Shown here one piece after another: positions 1 to 7,294 of a stretch of 17,851 bases of DNA (position 1 is its first letter; the number at the start of each line of letters is the position of its first letter). A model generated the notes under the pieces. That model searched no databases and had not been told where the DNA came from. It saw only the letters and a list, made by a program, of their open reading frames with translations. This stretch comes from Paenisporosarcina sp049671445 (GTDB taxonomy: Bacteria; Bacillota; Bacilli; Bacillales_A; Planococcaceae). Position numbers and translations under genes: made by a program. The stretch lies in assembly GCF_049671445.1 (NCBI RefSeq), contig NZ_JBATUX010000102.1, forward strand, positions 1-17,851, written 5' to 3'.

Positions 1-90
1 GGAAAGCGTCCGCCTGAAACGGAAATCATCAATATTAATGAATCAATCATTTTGTCCAAAACACCTGAAACACTGGATTTATCGAACTAA
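1..90 (+). CDS. C-terminal fragment of an unidentified protein (cut by window edge)
   Basis: Frame 1 of the plus strand is open from base 1 to a TAA at 88-90, giving 29 residues with no start in view. The visible tail is polar, contains Ile-Ile-Asn and Ile-Ile-Leu patches, and ends in Leu-Ser-Asn. I do not recognise the family. The fragment is convergent with eno, and the eno terminator lies between the two. Thirty open codons are weak evidence on their own, so this is tentative. Confidence 0.4.
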   Translation, partial: GKRPPETEIININESIILSKTPETLDLSN

Positions 91-113
91 AATTATATAC
101 TTTCTTAACTTTT

Positions 114-148
114 AAAAAAAGCCGCACTTCCTCAAAGGAGTGTGCGGC
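114..148 (-). terminator. Intrinsic terminator of the glycolytic operon, after eno
   Basis: An inverted repeat has arms GCCGCAC at 121-127 and GTGCGGC at 142-148, extended inward by TCC/GGA pairs. Read on the minus strand it is followed by seven T (114-120). It lies a few bases past the eno stop and closes the cggR-to-eno transcription unit. On the plus strand the bases after the hairpin are only loosely T-rich, so any action on the convergent fragment would be weaker. Confidence 0.92.
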
Positions 149-156
149 TCATGTCT

Positions 157-1452
157 TTATTTTTTCAAGTTATAGAAAGTTTTCATTCCTAAATATTGAG
201 CAGTTTCGTAAAGTTGGTCTTCAATACGAAGTAATTGGTTGTATTTCGCTACGCGGTCAGATCGTGACGGTGCACCCGTTTTAATTTGGCCAGCGTTTGT
301 AGCAACTGCGATATCAGCAATCGTTGAATCTTCAGATTCACCAGAGCGATGAGAAATTACTGTTGTGTAACCTGCTCGTTTCGCCATTTCAATCGCATCA
401 AATGTTTCTGTTAATGTACCGATTTGGTTTACTTTGATTAAGATTGAGTTCGCAACGCCTTCTTCAATCCCTTTAGAAAGTTTCGAAGTATTTGTAACGA
501 ATAAATCGTCACCAACAAGTTGAACACGATCGCCTAGGCGTTCTGTCAATAATTTATGTCCAGCCCAGTCGTTTTCATCTAAACCATCTTCAATTGAAAC
601 GATTGGGTATTTGTCGCAAAGCTCTTCATACCAGTTAACCATTTCTTCAGATGTTTTGACAATGCCTTCTCCAACTAAATGATATTTCCCATCTTCTTTG
701 TTAAAGAACTCAGAAGAAGCAACATCCATAGCTAGCAAGATCTCTTCGCCTGGCTTGTACCCAGCTTTTTCAATAGCAGTCAAAATCGTAGTGATAGCTT
801 CTTCATTTGACGATAAGTTAGGAGCGAATCCACCTTCATCTCCTACAGCAGTGTTCAATCCTTTATCTTTCAATACTGATTTCAAGTTATGGAAAATTTC
901 AGCGCCCATTTGAAGTGCTTGGCGGAAAGATGTTGCCCCTACAGGCATTACCATAAATTCTTGAATATCAACATTGTTATCAGCATGTTCCCCACCGTTT
1001 AAGATGTTCATCATTGGAACAGGAAGTTGTTTCGCGTTAAATCCACCTAAGTATTGATATAACGGGATGTCCAAATAATCTGCTGCTGCATGAGCAGTGG
1101 CAAGTGAAACTCCAAGAATTGCGTTAGCTCCCAGTTTGCCTTTATTTTCTGTACCATCTAATTCAATCATTGCTTGATCGATTGATACTTGATCTAATAC
1201 AGTGAATTTTTCTTCAAGTTCTTCTGCAATTACTACGTTTACGTTTTCAACGGCTTTAAGGACGCCTTTACCAAGGTAACGACCTTTGTCTCCATCACGT
1301 AGTTCTACAGCTTCATGTTCACCCGTAGAAGCGCCTGAAGGTACAATTGCGCGACCAAATGCTCCGCTTTCTGTAAATACTTCAACTTCAATAGTTGGAT
1401 TTCCGCGAGAATCTAATACTTCACGAGCTTGTATTTGAGTAATAATTGGCAT
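157..1452 (-). CDS. eno: Enolase (phosphopyruvate hydratase)
   Basis: Enolase interconverts 2-phosphoglycerate and phosphoenolpyruvate in lower glycolysis; it is cytosolic and a degradosome partner in Bacillus. At 431 residues it has normal full length. Visible hallmarks are the N-terminal EVLDSRGNPT, catalytic acid region GDEGGF with Glu206, catalytic Lys340 in ILIKVNQIGT, the SHRSGE loop at 367-372, and Mg ligands Asp243, Glu288 and Asp315. The ATG at 1450-1452 begins only 2 nt after the gpmI stop. Its Shine-Dalgarno (GAGGAG, 8 nt upstream) lies inside the last gpmI codons, so translation is probably coupled. It is the last gene of the glycolytic operon and is followed by a strong terminator. 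Identity is certain. Confidence 0.99.
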   Translation of the reverse strand: MPIITQIQAREVLDSRGNPTIEVEVFTESGAFGRAIVPSGASTGEHEAVELRDGDKGRYLGKGVLKAVENVNVVIAEELEEKFTVLDQVSIDQAMIELDGTENKGKLGANAILGVSLATAHAAADYLDIPLYQYLGGFNAKQLPVPMMNILNGGEHADNNVDIQEFMVMPVGATSFRQALQMGAEIFHNLKSVLKDKGLNTAVGDEGGFAPNLSSNEEAITTILTAIEKAGYKPGEEILLAMDVASSEFFNKEDGKYHLVGEGIVKTSEEMVNWYEELCDKYPIVSIEDGLDENDWAGHKLLTERLGDRVQLVGDDLFVTNTSKLSKGIEEGVANSILIKVNQIGTLTETFDAIEMAKRAGYTTVISHRSGESEDSTIADIAVATNAGQIKTGAPSRSDRVAKYNQLLRIEDQLYETAQYLGMKTFYNLKK

Positions 1453-1454
1453 GT

Positions 1455-2999
1455 TTAAATCTCCTCAGCTTTCAATAATGTTTTACCTGTCATTTCAGAC
1501 GGTTGATTAATTCCTAACAAGTGTAACATGGTAGGGGCAAGATCTGCTAAGATACCATCTTCACGTAAATCAATTCCATTTTTCGTTACAATAACAGGAA
1601 CGGGATTCGTGGTGTGCGCTGTCATCGGTTCACCGGCAACAGTTAAGACTTCATCTGAATTGCCATGATCTGCCGTGATAATAGCTGCTCCACCTTTAGC
1701 AATTAGTGCATCAACAATGCGTCCTAAACATTCGTCTACCACTTCAATTGCACGAATTGTTGGCTCAAGCATTCCACTATGACCGACCATATCGGGATTT
1801 GCAAAGTTTAATAAAATCCCATCAAAACGGTCTGCAGCAATGGCCTCAAGTAATGCATCTGTTACTTCATAAGCACTCATTTCAGGCTGTAAATCATATG
1901 TTGCCACTTTTGGAGAATCAATTAATATACGTTCTTCTCCAGGGAAACGTTCTTCTCGTCCACCACTCATAAAGAAGGTAACATGAGGGAACTTCTCTGT
2001 TTCAGCAATTCGTAACTGTGTTTTACCATTTGCAGAAAGGACTTCACCCACCGTGTTAACTAAGTTGTCACTAGCATAAGCGATGGAAGAAAATACTTCG
2101 TCACTATATGTTGTAAATGTCACAAACTTTAATTCAGTTGGATGTTTAGCACTCAAAGAAAATGCTGGATTACAACTAGGATTTGTTAAAACAGACGACA
2201 ATTGAATCGCGCGGTCAGGTCTAAAGTTAAAGAAAATAACAGCATCTTGCGAATCAATTGTTGCAACTGGTTTCCCTTGTTCCTCAATAACAAACGGCAG
2301 GACAAATTCATCTGCTACTTTGTTATCATAAGAAGCTTTCACGCCTGCTATAGCTGACGTTGATAGTTCTCCTACGCCATCAACTAAAGCACGATAGGCT
2401 TTCTCTACTCGCTCCCATCGACGATCTCGGTCCATTGCATAATAACGACCACTAATAGTAGCAAATTTACCTACACCAATTTGAGACATTTGTTTTTCTG
2501 TTTCTTCAATGTAAGAAAGTGCCGTTGATGGCCCTACATCGCGACCATCTAAGAATCCGTGAACGAAGACGTCTTCAAGTCCTTGTGATTTCGCTAATTG
2601 CAATAAGGCAAATAAATGCTCGTAATGCGAATGAACGCCACCGTCAGATAACAAGCCCATTAAGTGGAGTTTTGAACCATGCGCTTTCACATGTGCAATT
2701 GCCTCCATAAATGCTGCATTCTGAAAGAAGTCGGCATCAGCAATCGATTTATGAATTCTTGTTAAATTTTGATACACAATACGTCCTGCACCAATATTTA
2801 AATGACCAACTTCGGAATTCCCCATTTGACCTTCGGGGAGCCCAACAGCGTTCCCTGAAGCCACTAAAGAAGCATGGGAATAGGTATTCCAGTAACGATC
2901 AAAGTTCGGTTTTTTCGCTTGTGCCACTGCATTGCCAAAAACTTCACTACGTATCGCAAAACCATCTAAAATGATTAATGCAACGGGTGATTTAGACAT
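1455..2999 (-). CDS. gpmI: 2,3-bisphosphoglycerate-independent phosphoglycerate mutase
   Basis: This Mn-dependent, cofactor-independent mutase interconverts 3- and 2-phosphoglycerate and belongs to the alkaline-phosphatase fold. The 514 residues match the family. Visible are the metal-binding start LIILDGF (Asp12), the phospho-acceptor Ser62 in QMGNSEVGHLNIGAGR, and the metal-binding C-terminal segments NFANPDMVGHSG and TADHGNSDE. The start is set at the ATG at 2997-2999: a GGAGG lies 9 nt upstream, whereas a GTG two codons earlier would sit only 3 nt from it. B. subtilis Pgm likewise begins Met-Ser-Lys. This start overlaps the tpiA stop by 8 nt, and the end is 2 nt before eno. The enzyme is Mn- and pH-sensitive in sporulating Bacillales. 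In Bacillus nomenclature it is pgm. Confidence 0.98.
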   Translation of the reverse strand: MSKSPVALIILDGFAIRSEVFGNAVAQAKKPNFDRYWNTYSHASLVASGNAVGLPEGQMGNSEVGHLNIGAGRIVYQNLTRIHKSIADADFFQNAAFMEAIAHVKAHGSKLHLMGLLSDGGVHSHYEHLFALLQLAKSQGLEDVFVHGFLDGRDVGPSTALSYIEETEKQMSQIGVGKFATISGRYYAMDRDRRWERVEKAYRALVDGVGELSTSAIAGVKASYDNKVADEFVLPFVIEEQGKPVATIDSQDAVIFFNFRPDRAIQLSSVLTNPSCNPAFSLSAKHPTELKFVTFTTYSDEVFSSIAYASDNLVNTVGEVLSANGKTQLRIAETEKFPHVTFFMSGGREERFPGEERILIDSPKVATYDLQPEMSAYEVTDALLEAIAADRFDGILLNFANPDMVGHSGMLEPTIRAIEVVDECLGRIVDALIAKGGAAIITADHGNSDEVLTVAGEPMTAHTTNPVPVIVTKNGIDLREDGILADLAPTMLHLLGINQPSEMTGKTLLKAEEI

Positions 3000-3753
3000 T
3001 GGCACCAGCCTCCAATAATTTTAAAAACGATTCAGGTTGTAAACTTGCTCCACCAACTAGTGCACCGTCTATGTGTTCCATTGTTAATAACTCTTCTATG
3101 TTTTCTGGTTTAACAGAGCCACCGTATTGAATACGGACTGCTTCAGACACTTGTTGTCCAAATAAAGACTCTACTTTATTGCGAATAGCTCCACACACTT
3201 CATTGGCATTTTCAGATGTAGCAGTTTTACCTGTACCGATTGCCCATATTGGTTCGTATGCAATTACTGTTTGTTTCACTTGATCTTCATTCAATCCAGC
3301 AAGTGCTAGTTCTACTTGTCCTTCTACTTTAGAAGTTGTGTTGCCTGCTTCACGCTCTTCAAGAGTTTCACCTACACAAACAATAGGAGTTAATGAATGA
3401 GCAAATGCCGCTTGCACTTTCTTATTGACTGCTTCGTCTGTTTCATTAAAATATTCACGTCGCTCTGAGTGTCCTAAAATAACGTATTCAACGCCTAAGT
3501 CTGCTAATTGAACTGGGCTAACTTCGCCAGTAAAAGCACCTTCATTTTCAAAGTGCATCGTTTGAGCACCCACATGAACAGTTGATCCAGATAGTGATTG
3601 AGTTAATTGTTCTAGAAAGAGTGGTGCTGCACAAATTACTGTATCCACTTTCACAGAATCTGGTGCCAATCCTTTTACTTCTTCAGCAAATTGTTTCGCC
3701 TCAGATAAAGTTTTATACATTTTCCAGTTACCAGCAATAATGGGTTTTCGCAT
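2992..3753 (-). CDS. tpiA: Triosephosphate isomerase
   Basis: The enzyme interconverts dihydroxyacetone phosphate and glyceraldehyde-3-phosphate as a TIM-barrel homodimer in the cytosol. The 253 residues match the family length. The active site is complete: the Asn-Trp-Lys of AGNWKM near residue 10, His95 in ILGHSERR, Glu167 in AYEPIWAIGTGKTA (followed by flexible loop 6), and the phosphate-binding GGSV and GALVGGASL segments near the C-terminus. The start ATG at 3751-3753 has AAGGAGG 7 nt upstream. The gene begins 12 nt after pgk stops and its end overlaps gpmI by 8 nt, which fits tight operon expression. Confidence 0.99.
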   Translation of the reverse strand: MRKPIIAGNWKMYKTLSEAKQFAEEVKGLAPDSVKVDTVICAAPLFLEQLTQSLSGSTVHVGAQTMHFENEGAFTGEVSPVQLADLGVEYVILGHSERREYFNETDEAVNKKVQAAFAHSLTPIVCVGETLEEREAGNTTSKVEGQVELALAGLNEDQVKQTVIAYEPIWAIGTGKTATSENANEVCGAIRNKVESLFGQQVSEAVRIQYGGSVKPENIEELLTMEHIDGALVGGASLQPESFLKLLEAGANV

Positions 3754-3765
3754 GCGAATTCCTCC

Positions 3766-4953
3766 TTAGTTTTGATCGTTTAGTGCCACAACTCCAGGTA
3801 AGTCTTTACCTTCCATGAACTCTAAAGAAGCTCCGCCACCAGTCGAAATGTGATCCATTTTATCAGCTACATCGAATTTTTCAACAGCTGCGGCTGAATC
3901 GCCACCACCGATTACAGTGTACCCTTGTGTTGTTGCCATAGCATTTGCTACACCTTTAGTTCCTTCAGCAAATGGTGTCATTTCAAATACACCCATTGGT
4001 CCATTCCAAATGATAAGTTTCGAATTCGCAATGACATCTGCGTATTGAGCTGTTGTTTTTGGTCCGATATCAAGTCCCATCCAATCAGAAGGGATTTCAT
4101 CGATGTTAACTACTTTGGTTTCAGCATCTTTTGAAAATTCATTAGCTACTACAACGTCGATCGGCATGAATAAATTCACACCTTTTTCTTTTGCTTTATC
4201 GATAAATGATTTGGCTAAGTCAACTTTGTCTTCTTCAAGCAAAGATTTTCCAACATCGTTACCTTGTGCTTTAGAAAATGTATAAGATAAGCCGCCACCA
4301 ATGATAAGGTTGTCCACAATATCCAATAAATGATCAATCACACCAATTTTATCTTTTACTTTTGCTCCACCAATGATGGCTGTAAATGGTCGCTCTGGTT
4401 CAGACAAAGCTTTACCTAAAACGTCTAATTCCTTTTCCATTAACAATCCTGAAACTGCTGGAATATGTTTGGCGATACCCTCTGTCGAAGCATGTGCACG
4501 ATGTGCTGCTCCAAAAGCATCGTTTACAAAAACATCTGCGAGCTTAGCAAATTGCTCTGCTAATGCTGCATCATTTTTTTCTTCACCTTTATGGAAACGA
4601 ACATTCTCAAGTAATACAATGTCGCCTTGCTCCAATTCAGCAATTGCTTGTTCTACTGACTCACCGACTGACTCGTCTAACTTCAGAACAGGTTTATGTA
4701 ATAGTTCACTTAAGTGCTCACCTACTTGAGTTAAGCGTAACTCTTCAGTAACTTCTCCTTTTGGACGACCCATATGACTCGCCAAAATTACTTTTGCCCC
4801 TTTTTCTACCAAGTATTTGATGGTAGGAAGTGCTGCACGTATTCTTGTATCATCTGTAATTTTTCCATCTTCCATTGGCACATTAAAATCTACGCGGCAA
4901 AATACCCGCTTACCTGCCAAGTCTACTTGTTGCATTGTCTGTTTTTGTTTCAT
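3766..4953 (-). CDS. pgk: Phosphoglycerate kinase
   Basis: This kinase makes ATP from 1,3-bisphosphoglycerate and ADP. At 395 residues it is full length. Visible are the N-domain substrate motif RVDFNVP (Asp22, Asn24) followed by DDTRIRAALPTI, the HMGRPKG segment, the GGAKVKDKI hinge region, and the nucleotide-binding GGGDSAAA (349-356) and STGGGAS (370-376). The first Met is chosen because AAGGAGGAG lies about 9 nt upstream; Met7 has no comparable site. The 122-nt gap before it, after gapA, holds a strong hairpin and a TATAAT box, so pgk and downstream genes may be expressed partly independently of the CggR-controlled cggR-gapA pair, as is known for B. subtilis. Confidence 0.99.
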   Translation of the reverse strand: MKQKQTMQQVDLAGKRVFCRVDFNVPMEDGKITDDTRIRAALPTIKYLVEKGAKVILASHMGRPKGEVTEELRLTQVGEHLSELLHKPVLKLDESVGESVEQAIAELEQGDIVLLENVRFHKGEEKNDAALAEQFAKLADVFVNDAFGAAHRAHASTEGIAKHIPAVSGLLMEKELDVLGKALSEPERPFTAIIGGAKVKDKIGVIDHLLDIVDNLIIGGGLSYTFSKAQGNDVGKSLLEEDKVDLAKSFIDKAKEKGVNLFMPIDVVVANEFSKDAETKVVNIDEIPSDWMGLDIGPKTTAQYADVIANSKLIIWNGPMGVFEMTPFAEGTKGVANAMATTQGYTVIGGGDSAAAVEKFDVADKMDHISTGGGASLEFMEGKDLPGVVALNDQN

Positions 4954-4977
4954 GAAGAATCTCCTCCTTCAAAAATT

Positions 4978-5012
4978 AAAAAAATAAGGAACGGAGGGTA
5001 CCTCCGTTCCTT
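4978..5012 (-). terminator. Hairpin with T-tract in the gapA-pgk gap (attenuator or 5' stabilising hairpin)
   Basis: A perfect 12-bp inverted repeat, AAGGAACGGAGG at 4986-4997 and its complement at 5001-5012, encloses a 3-nt loop. On the minus strand it is followed by a T-rich run (complement of 4978-4984, then more T). This has the form of an intrinsic terminator between gapA and pgk inside the operon. It would lower read-through from the CggR promoter. For transcripts starting at the TATAAT at 5025-5030 it would instead sit almost at the 5' end. Which role holds cannot be decided from sequence. Confidence 0.75.
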
Positions 5013-5024
5013 TTACCCTACTTT

Positions 5025-5053
5025 ATTATAGAGGTTAATGACAATATTCGCTA
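5025..5053 (-). promoter_or_regulatory. Possible internal promoter for pgk-tpiA-gpmI-eno
   Basis: The minus strand has a perfect TATAAT at 5025-5030, downstream of the gapA stop. At the 17-nt spacing the -35 position (5048-5053) reads TAGCGA, only 3 of 6 matches, so the promoter rests mainly on its -10 box. An internal promoter here agrees with the constitutive pgk promoter reported in B. subtilis. Predicted transcription would start near 5018, about six bases before the hairpin. Confidence 0.45.
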
Positions 5054-5075
5054 CTTTATCAAGAGCTTAGACGTC

Positions 5076-6083
5076 TTATAAACCTTTACTAGACATGTGT
5101 AGTGCAAGGTCGATACAACGAGTTGAGTAGCCAGTTTCATTATCATACCAAGACAATACTTTAACCATGTTTTTCTCAAGAACCATTGTTGATAAACCAT
5201 CTACAGTTGATGAAGCGGCGTTACCGTTATAGTCACGAGATACTAAAGGCAATTCATTGTATTCTAAGAAACCATTTAATTCGTTTTCAGATGCTGATTT
5301 TAATGCAGCATTTACTTCTTCAGTTGTTACATCTGTATCAAGTTCTACTACTAAATCTACAAGTGATACGTTTGGCGTTGGTACTCGAACTGCCATTCCA
5401 TCTAACTTGCCTTTTAGTTCAGGAAGAACTAATGATACTGCTGCTGCAGCTCCTGTTGAAGTTGGAATCATTGATTCAGCTGCTGCACGAGCACGGCGGT
5501 AATCTTCATGTGGTAAATCTAAAATACGTTGATCGTTTGTGTATGAATGAATTGTAGTCATCATACCGCGTTTAATTCCGAATTTCTCATGAAGAACTTT
5601 CGCAACTGGTGCTAAGCTATTTGTAGTACAAGATGCGTTTGAAACAACATGGTCTGTTTCAGGGTTATACGTTTCATGGTTAACACCCATAACGAATGTA
5701 GACATTCCACTCTTACCTGGTGAAGAAACGATAACTTTTTTAGCACCTGCTTCAATATGTTTTCCAGCAGATTCGTTATCACGGAAAATACCTGTTGCTT
5801 CAACAACAATATCAATTCCAAGATCTTTCCATGGTAAAACCGAAGGATCTTTTTCAGCATAAACACGTACTTGTTTGCCATTGACAATTAAGTAGTCGCC
5901 TTCAGATGATACGTCTGCATCAAAGATACCGTGTACTGAATCATACTTTAGTAAATGTGCTAACATTGCTGCATCCGTTAAGTCGTTAATCGCAACTACT
6001 TCTACACCTTCACGTTGTAATGCCTCGCGGAATACTACTCGCCCAATACGTCCAAATCCGTTAATTGCTAATTTTAAAGTCAT
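5076..6083 (-). CDS. gapA: Glyceraldehyde-3-phosphate dehydrogenase, glycolytic type
   Basis: The enzyme oxidises and phosphorylates glyceraldehyde-3-phosphate with NAD to 1,3-bisphosphoglycerate. Visible are the Rossmann start INGFGRIGR, NAD-selecting Asp34 in AINDLTD, the catalytic Cys152 in SNASCTTN, His179 in TTIHSYTNDQ, and DLPHEDYRRARAAAESMIP with the Leu-Pro typical of NAD-specific GapA. The length of 335 residues is normal. Position 156, often a second Cys in the CTTNC motif, is Ser here; this is a known variation and not catalytic. Direct linkage to cggR, rather than similarity alone, marks this as the glycolytic and not the gluconeogenic (GapB) enzyme. AGGAGG lies 8 nt before the ATG, and the cggR stop codon overlaps that Shine-Dalgarno. 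In B. subtilis, GapA also binds HPr and Crh. Confidence 0.98.
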   Translation of the reverse strand: MTLKLAINGFGRIGRVVFREALQREGVEVVAINDLTDAAMLAHLLKYDSVHGIFDADVSSEGDYLIVNGKQVRVYAEKDPSVLPWKDLGIDIVVEATGIFRDNESAGKHIEAGAKKVIVSSPGKSGMSTFVMGVNHETYNPETDHVVSNASCTTNSLAPVAKVLHEKFGIKRGMMTTIHSYTNDQRILDLPHEDYRRARAAAESMIPTSTGAAAAVSLVLPELKGKLDGMAVRVPTPNVSLVDLVVELDTDVTTEEVNAALKSASENELNGFLEYNELPLVSRDYNGNAASSTVDGLSTMVLEKNMVKVLSWYDNETGYSTRCIDLALHMSSKGL

Positions 6084-6095
6084 TTATATTTCCTC

Positions 6096-7133
6096 CTAAT
6101 TTTCATTACTCAAAAGTTGAGTTATTTTATTTGCGGCACCTTCATCAGTAATTAAAACCGTTTGATTTGGTGCGTGTTTTAAATAAGATAATATGGCAGA
6201 AGCTTTAGAAGCTCCTCCTGCAACAGCTAATAAATGTTGTGCGTGTTTAAGTTGTTTTAATTGTATCCCTACTGTGCGAATACGATGTACAGCTTTCCCT
6301 TGTTCATTAAAATAATAACCAAAGGCTTCACCGACAGCTTCCTTCTGCAAAATGATATCGAGTTCCTCATTGCTAGAATTACGGCGTCGCGCCATTTCTT
6401 TTGCATCCCCAATCCCGTGAATGACAATGTTTGTTTTATCATAAAGGTCTATCATTTCTTTTATGACAGGTTCTTTAATCATTGTCTTGTATGCTGTTTC
6501 ACTTAGATGATCGGGTAGGTATAACGTTCGAGATGTTCCACTTGCCTGTATGGCAAATGCAGATGCTATATGATTAGCTTGCATTTCTACATTTTCACCA
6601 ATTCCACCACGTGCTGCAACAAACACTAAATTCTTAGGCTTAAGATGCACGGATAAGTGGTTGGCAATCGCTGCAATTGTACTGCCACCTGTAACAGCAA
6701 CAGTATCTTTATTTTTTGATAACAGTTCAAGCTGTTTTGCTGCTTCTTGCCCGATTAAGGATTTTGCAGGACTTTCGATTTCACTATCCCCTGGAACGAT
6801 GATTACTCGAGCTAATTTAAATGCTTTTTCAAGTTGTTTTTCCATATCGTATAATCCAGACCATTCATGAACCAAATCTTTTAATGTTACTAAAACACTC
6901 TTGCCTTCTTGTGTAATTTCCATTCCATTTGCCAACACTTGTATTAACCCTTGTGCTCGTAAAATGTCTAACTCTCTTCTCGTCTCACGTTCAGTCGAAT
7001 GTACGATTTCACTTAATGCTCTTCGTCCAATTCCTGTTGATAACTGAATCGTCATTAATAGTCGATATCTTTTTTGAAGAAGAGTCGTCATTTCTGGTAA
7101 CAATTTCTGTTGTGCTTCTAGTAATTGTTCCAT
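6096..7133 (-). CDS. cggR: Central glycolytic genes regulator (SorC/DeoR-type repressor)
   Basis: CggR represses the gapA operon and is released by fructose-1,6-bisphosphate. The protein has 345 residues, close to the 340 of B. subtilis CggR. An N-terminal winged helix (about 30-75, including IGRRALSEIVHSTERETRRELDI in two parts, recognition helix near 47-60) precedes the sugar-phosphate-binding domain from about residue 100. That domain shows TGGSTIAAIA (148-157), the ARGGIGENVEMQANHIA stretch with Arg175, and a C-terminal AVAGGASKASAI motif. The ATG at 7131-7133 has GGGAG 6 nt upstream. The gene is first in the operon and sits directly downstream of a matching operator, so autoregulation is expected. 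The gap to gapA is 12 nt. Confidence 0.97.
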   Translation of the reverse strand: MEQLLEAQQKLLPEMTTLLQKRYRLLMTIQLSTGIGRRALSEIVHSTERETRRELDILRAQGLIQVLANGMEITQEGKSVLVTLKDLVHEWSGLYDMEKQLEKAFKLARVIIVPGDSEIESPAKSLIGQEAAKQLELLSKNKDTVAVTGGSTIAAIANHLSVHLKPKNLVFVAARGGIGENVEMQANHIASAFAIQASGTSRTLYLPDHLSETAYKTMIKEPVIKEMIDLYDKTNIVIHGIGDAKEMARRRNSSNEELDIILQKEAVGEAFGYYFNEQGKAVHRIRTVGIQLKQLKHAQHLLAVAGGASKASAILSYLKHAPNQTVLITDEGAANKITQLLSNEN

Positions 7134-7190
7134 TGCATTCTCCCTTTTCGAAAAACTACATCTTCCGATTACAATCTTTAAAATAATCGG

Positions 7191-7226
7191 GACGTTTAAT
7201 GTCCCGGTGGTACAGATTATGTCCCA
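7191..7226 (-). promoter_or_regulatory. CggR operator, two direct repeats
   Basis: On the minus strand the 36 bp read TGGGAC-N6-TGTA-N4-CGGGAC-N6-CGTC. This follows the known B. subtilis CggR operator CGGGAC-N6-TGTC-N4-CGGGAC-N6-TGTC with two end substitutions in the half-sites. The proximal repeat also forms an inverted repeat, CGGGAC/GTCCCG, at 7188-7206. The operator lies downstream of the promoter boxes and 57 bp before the cggR start, consistent with blocking of elongating polymerase as described for CggR. Confidence 0.9.
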
Positions 7227-7266
7227 CTTATATTATTAATATACTCCTCTTTCAAAAAAAGTGCAA
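7227..7266 (-). promoter_or_regulatory. Tandem sigma-A promoters of the cggR-gapA operon
   Basis: Two overlapping candidates are visible on the minus strand. One has TTGAAA (7250-7255), a 17-nt spacer and TATAAG (7227-7232). The other has TTGCAC (7261-7266), a 17-nt spacer and TATATT (7238-7243). Each differs from consensus by one or two bases per box. The first abuts the CggR operator, so its start would fall inside the distal repeat. Sequence alone cannot tell which is used. Confidence 0.7.
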
Positions 7267-7268
7267 AT

Positions 7269-7294
7269 AAAAAGACGTTTACGAAGTAAACGCC
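7269..7294 (-). terminator. Short terminator ahead of the cggR promoter
   Basis: A 9-bp stem (GGCGTTTAC / GTAAACGTC on the minus strand, one G-T pair, loop TTC) at 7274-7294 is followed by TTTTT (7269-7273). It would end the sigL-glutaredoxin transcript just before the cggR promoters. Its upstream arm lies inside a perfect copy of the last 18 bases of the glutaredoxin gene, which suggests that it originally overlapped that gene's stop codon. Confidence 0.7.

Noticed and set aside
5186..5557. Plus-strand frame of 123 codons opposite gapA, rich in Leu and His
   Set aside because: It lies wholly antisense to the conserved gapA, and its composition is that expected from the complement of a coding frame. 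The similar frames opposite pgk and gpmI are rejected for the same reason.
5076..6083. Ser instead of Cys at position 156 of GapA as a defect
   Set aside because: The catalytic Cys152 and His179 are intact; the second Cys is not catalytic and Ser is seen in other GAPDH proteins.
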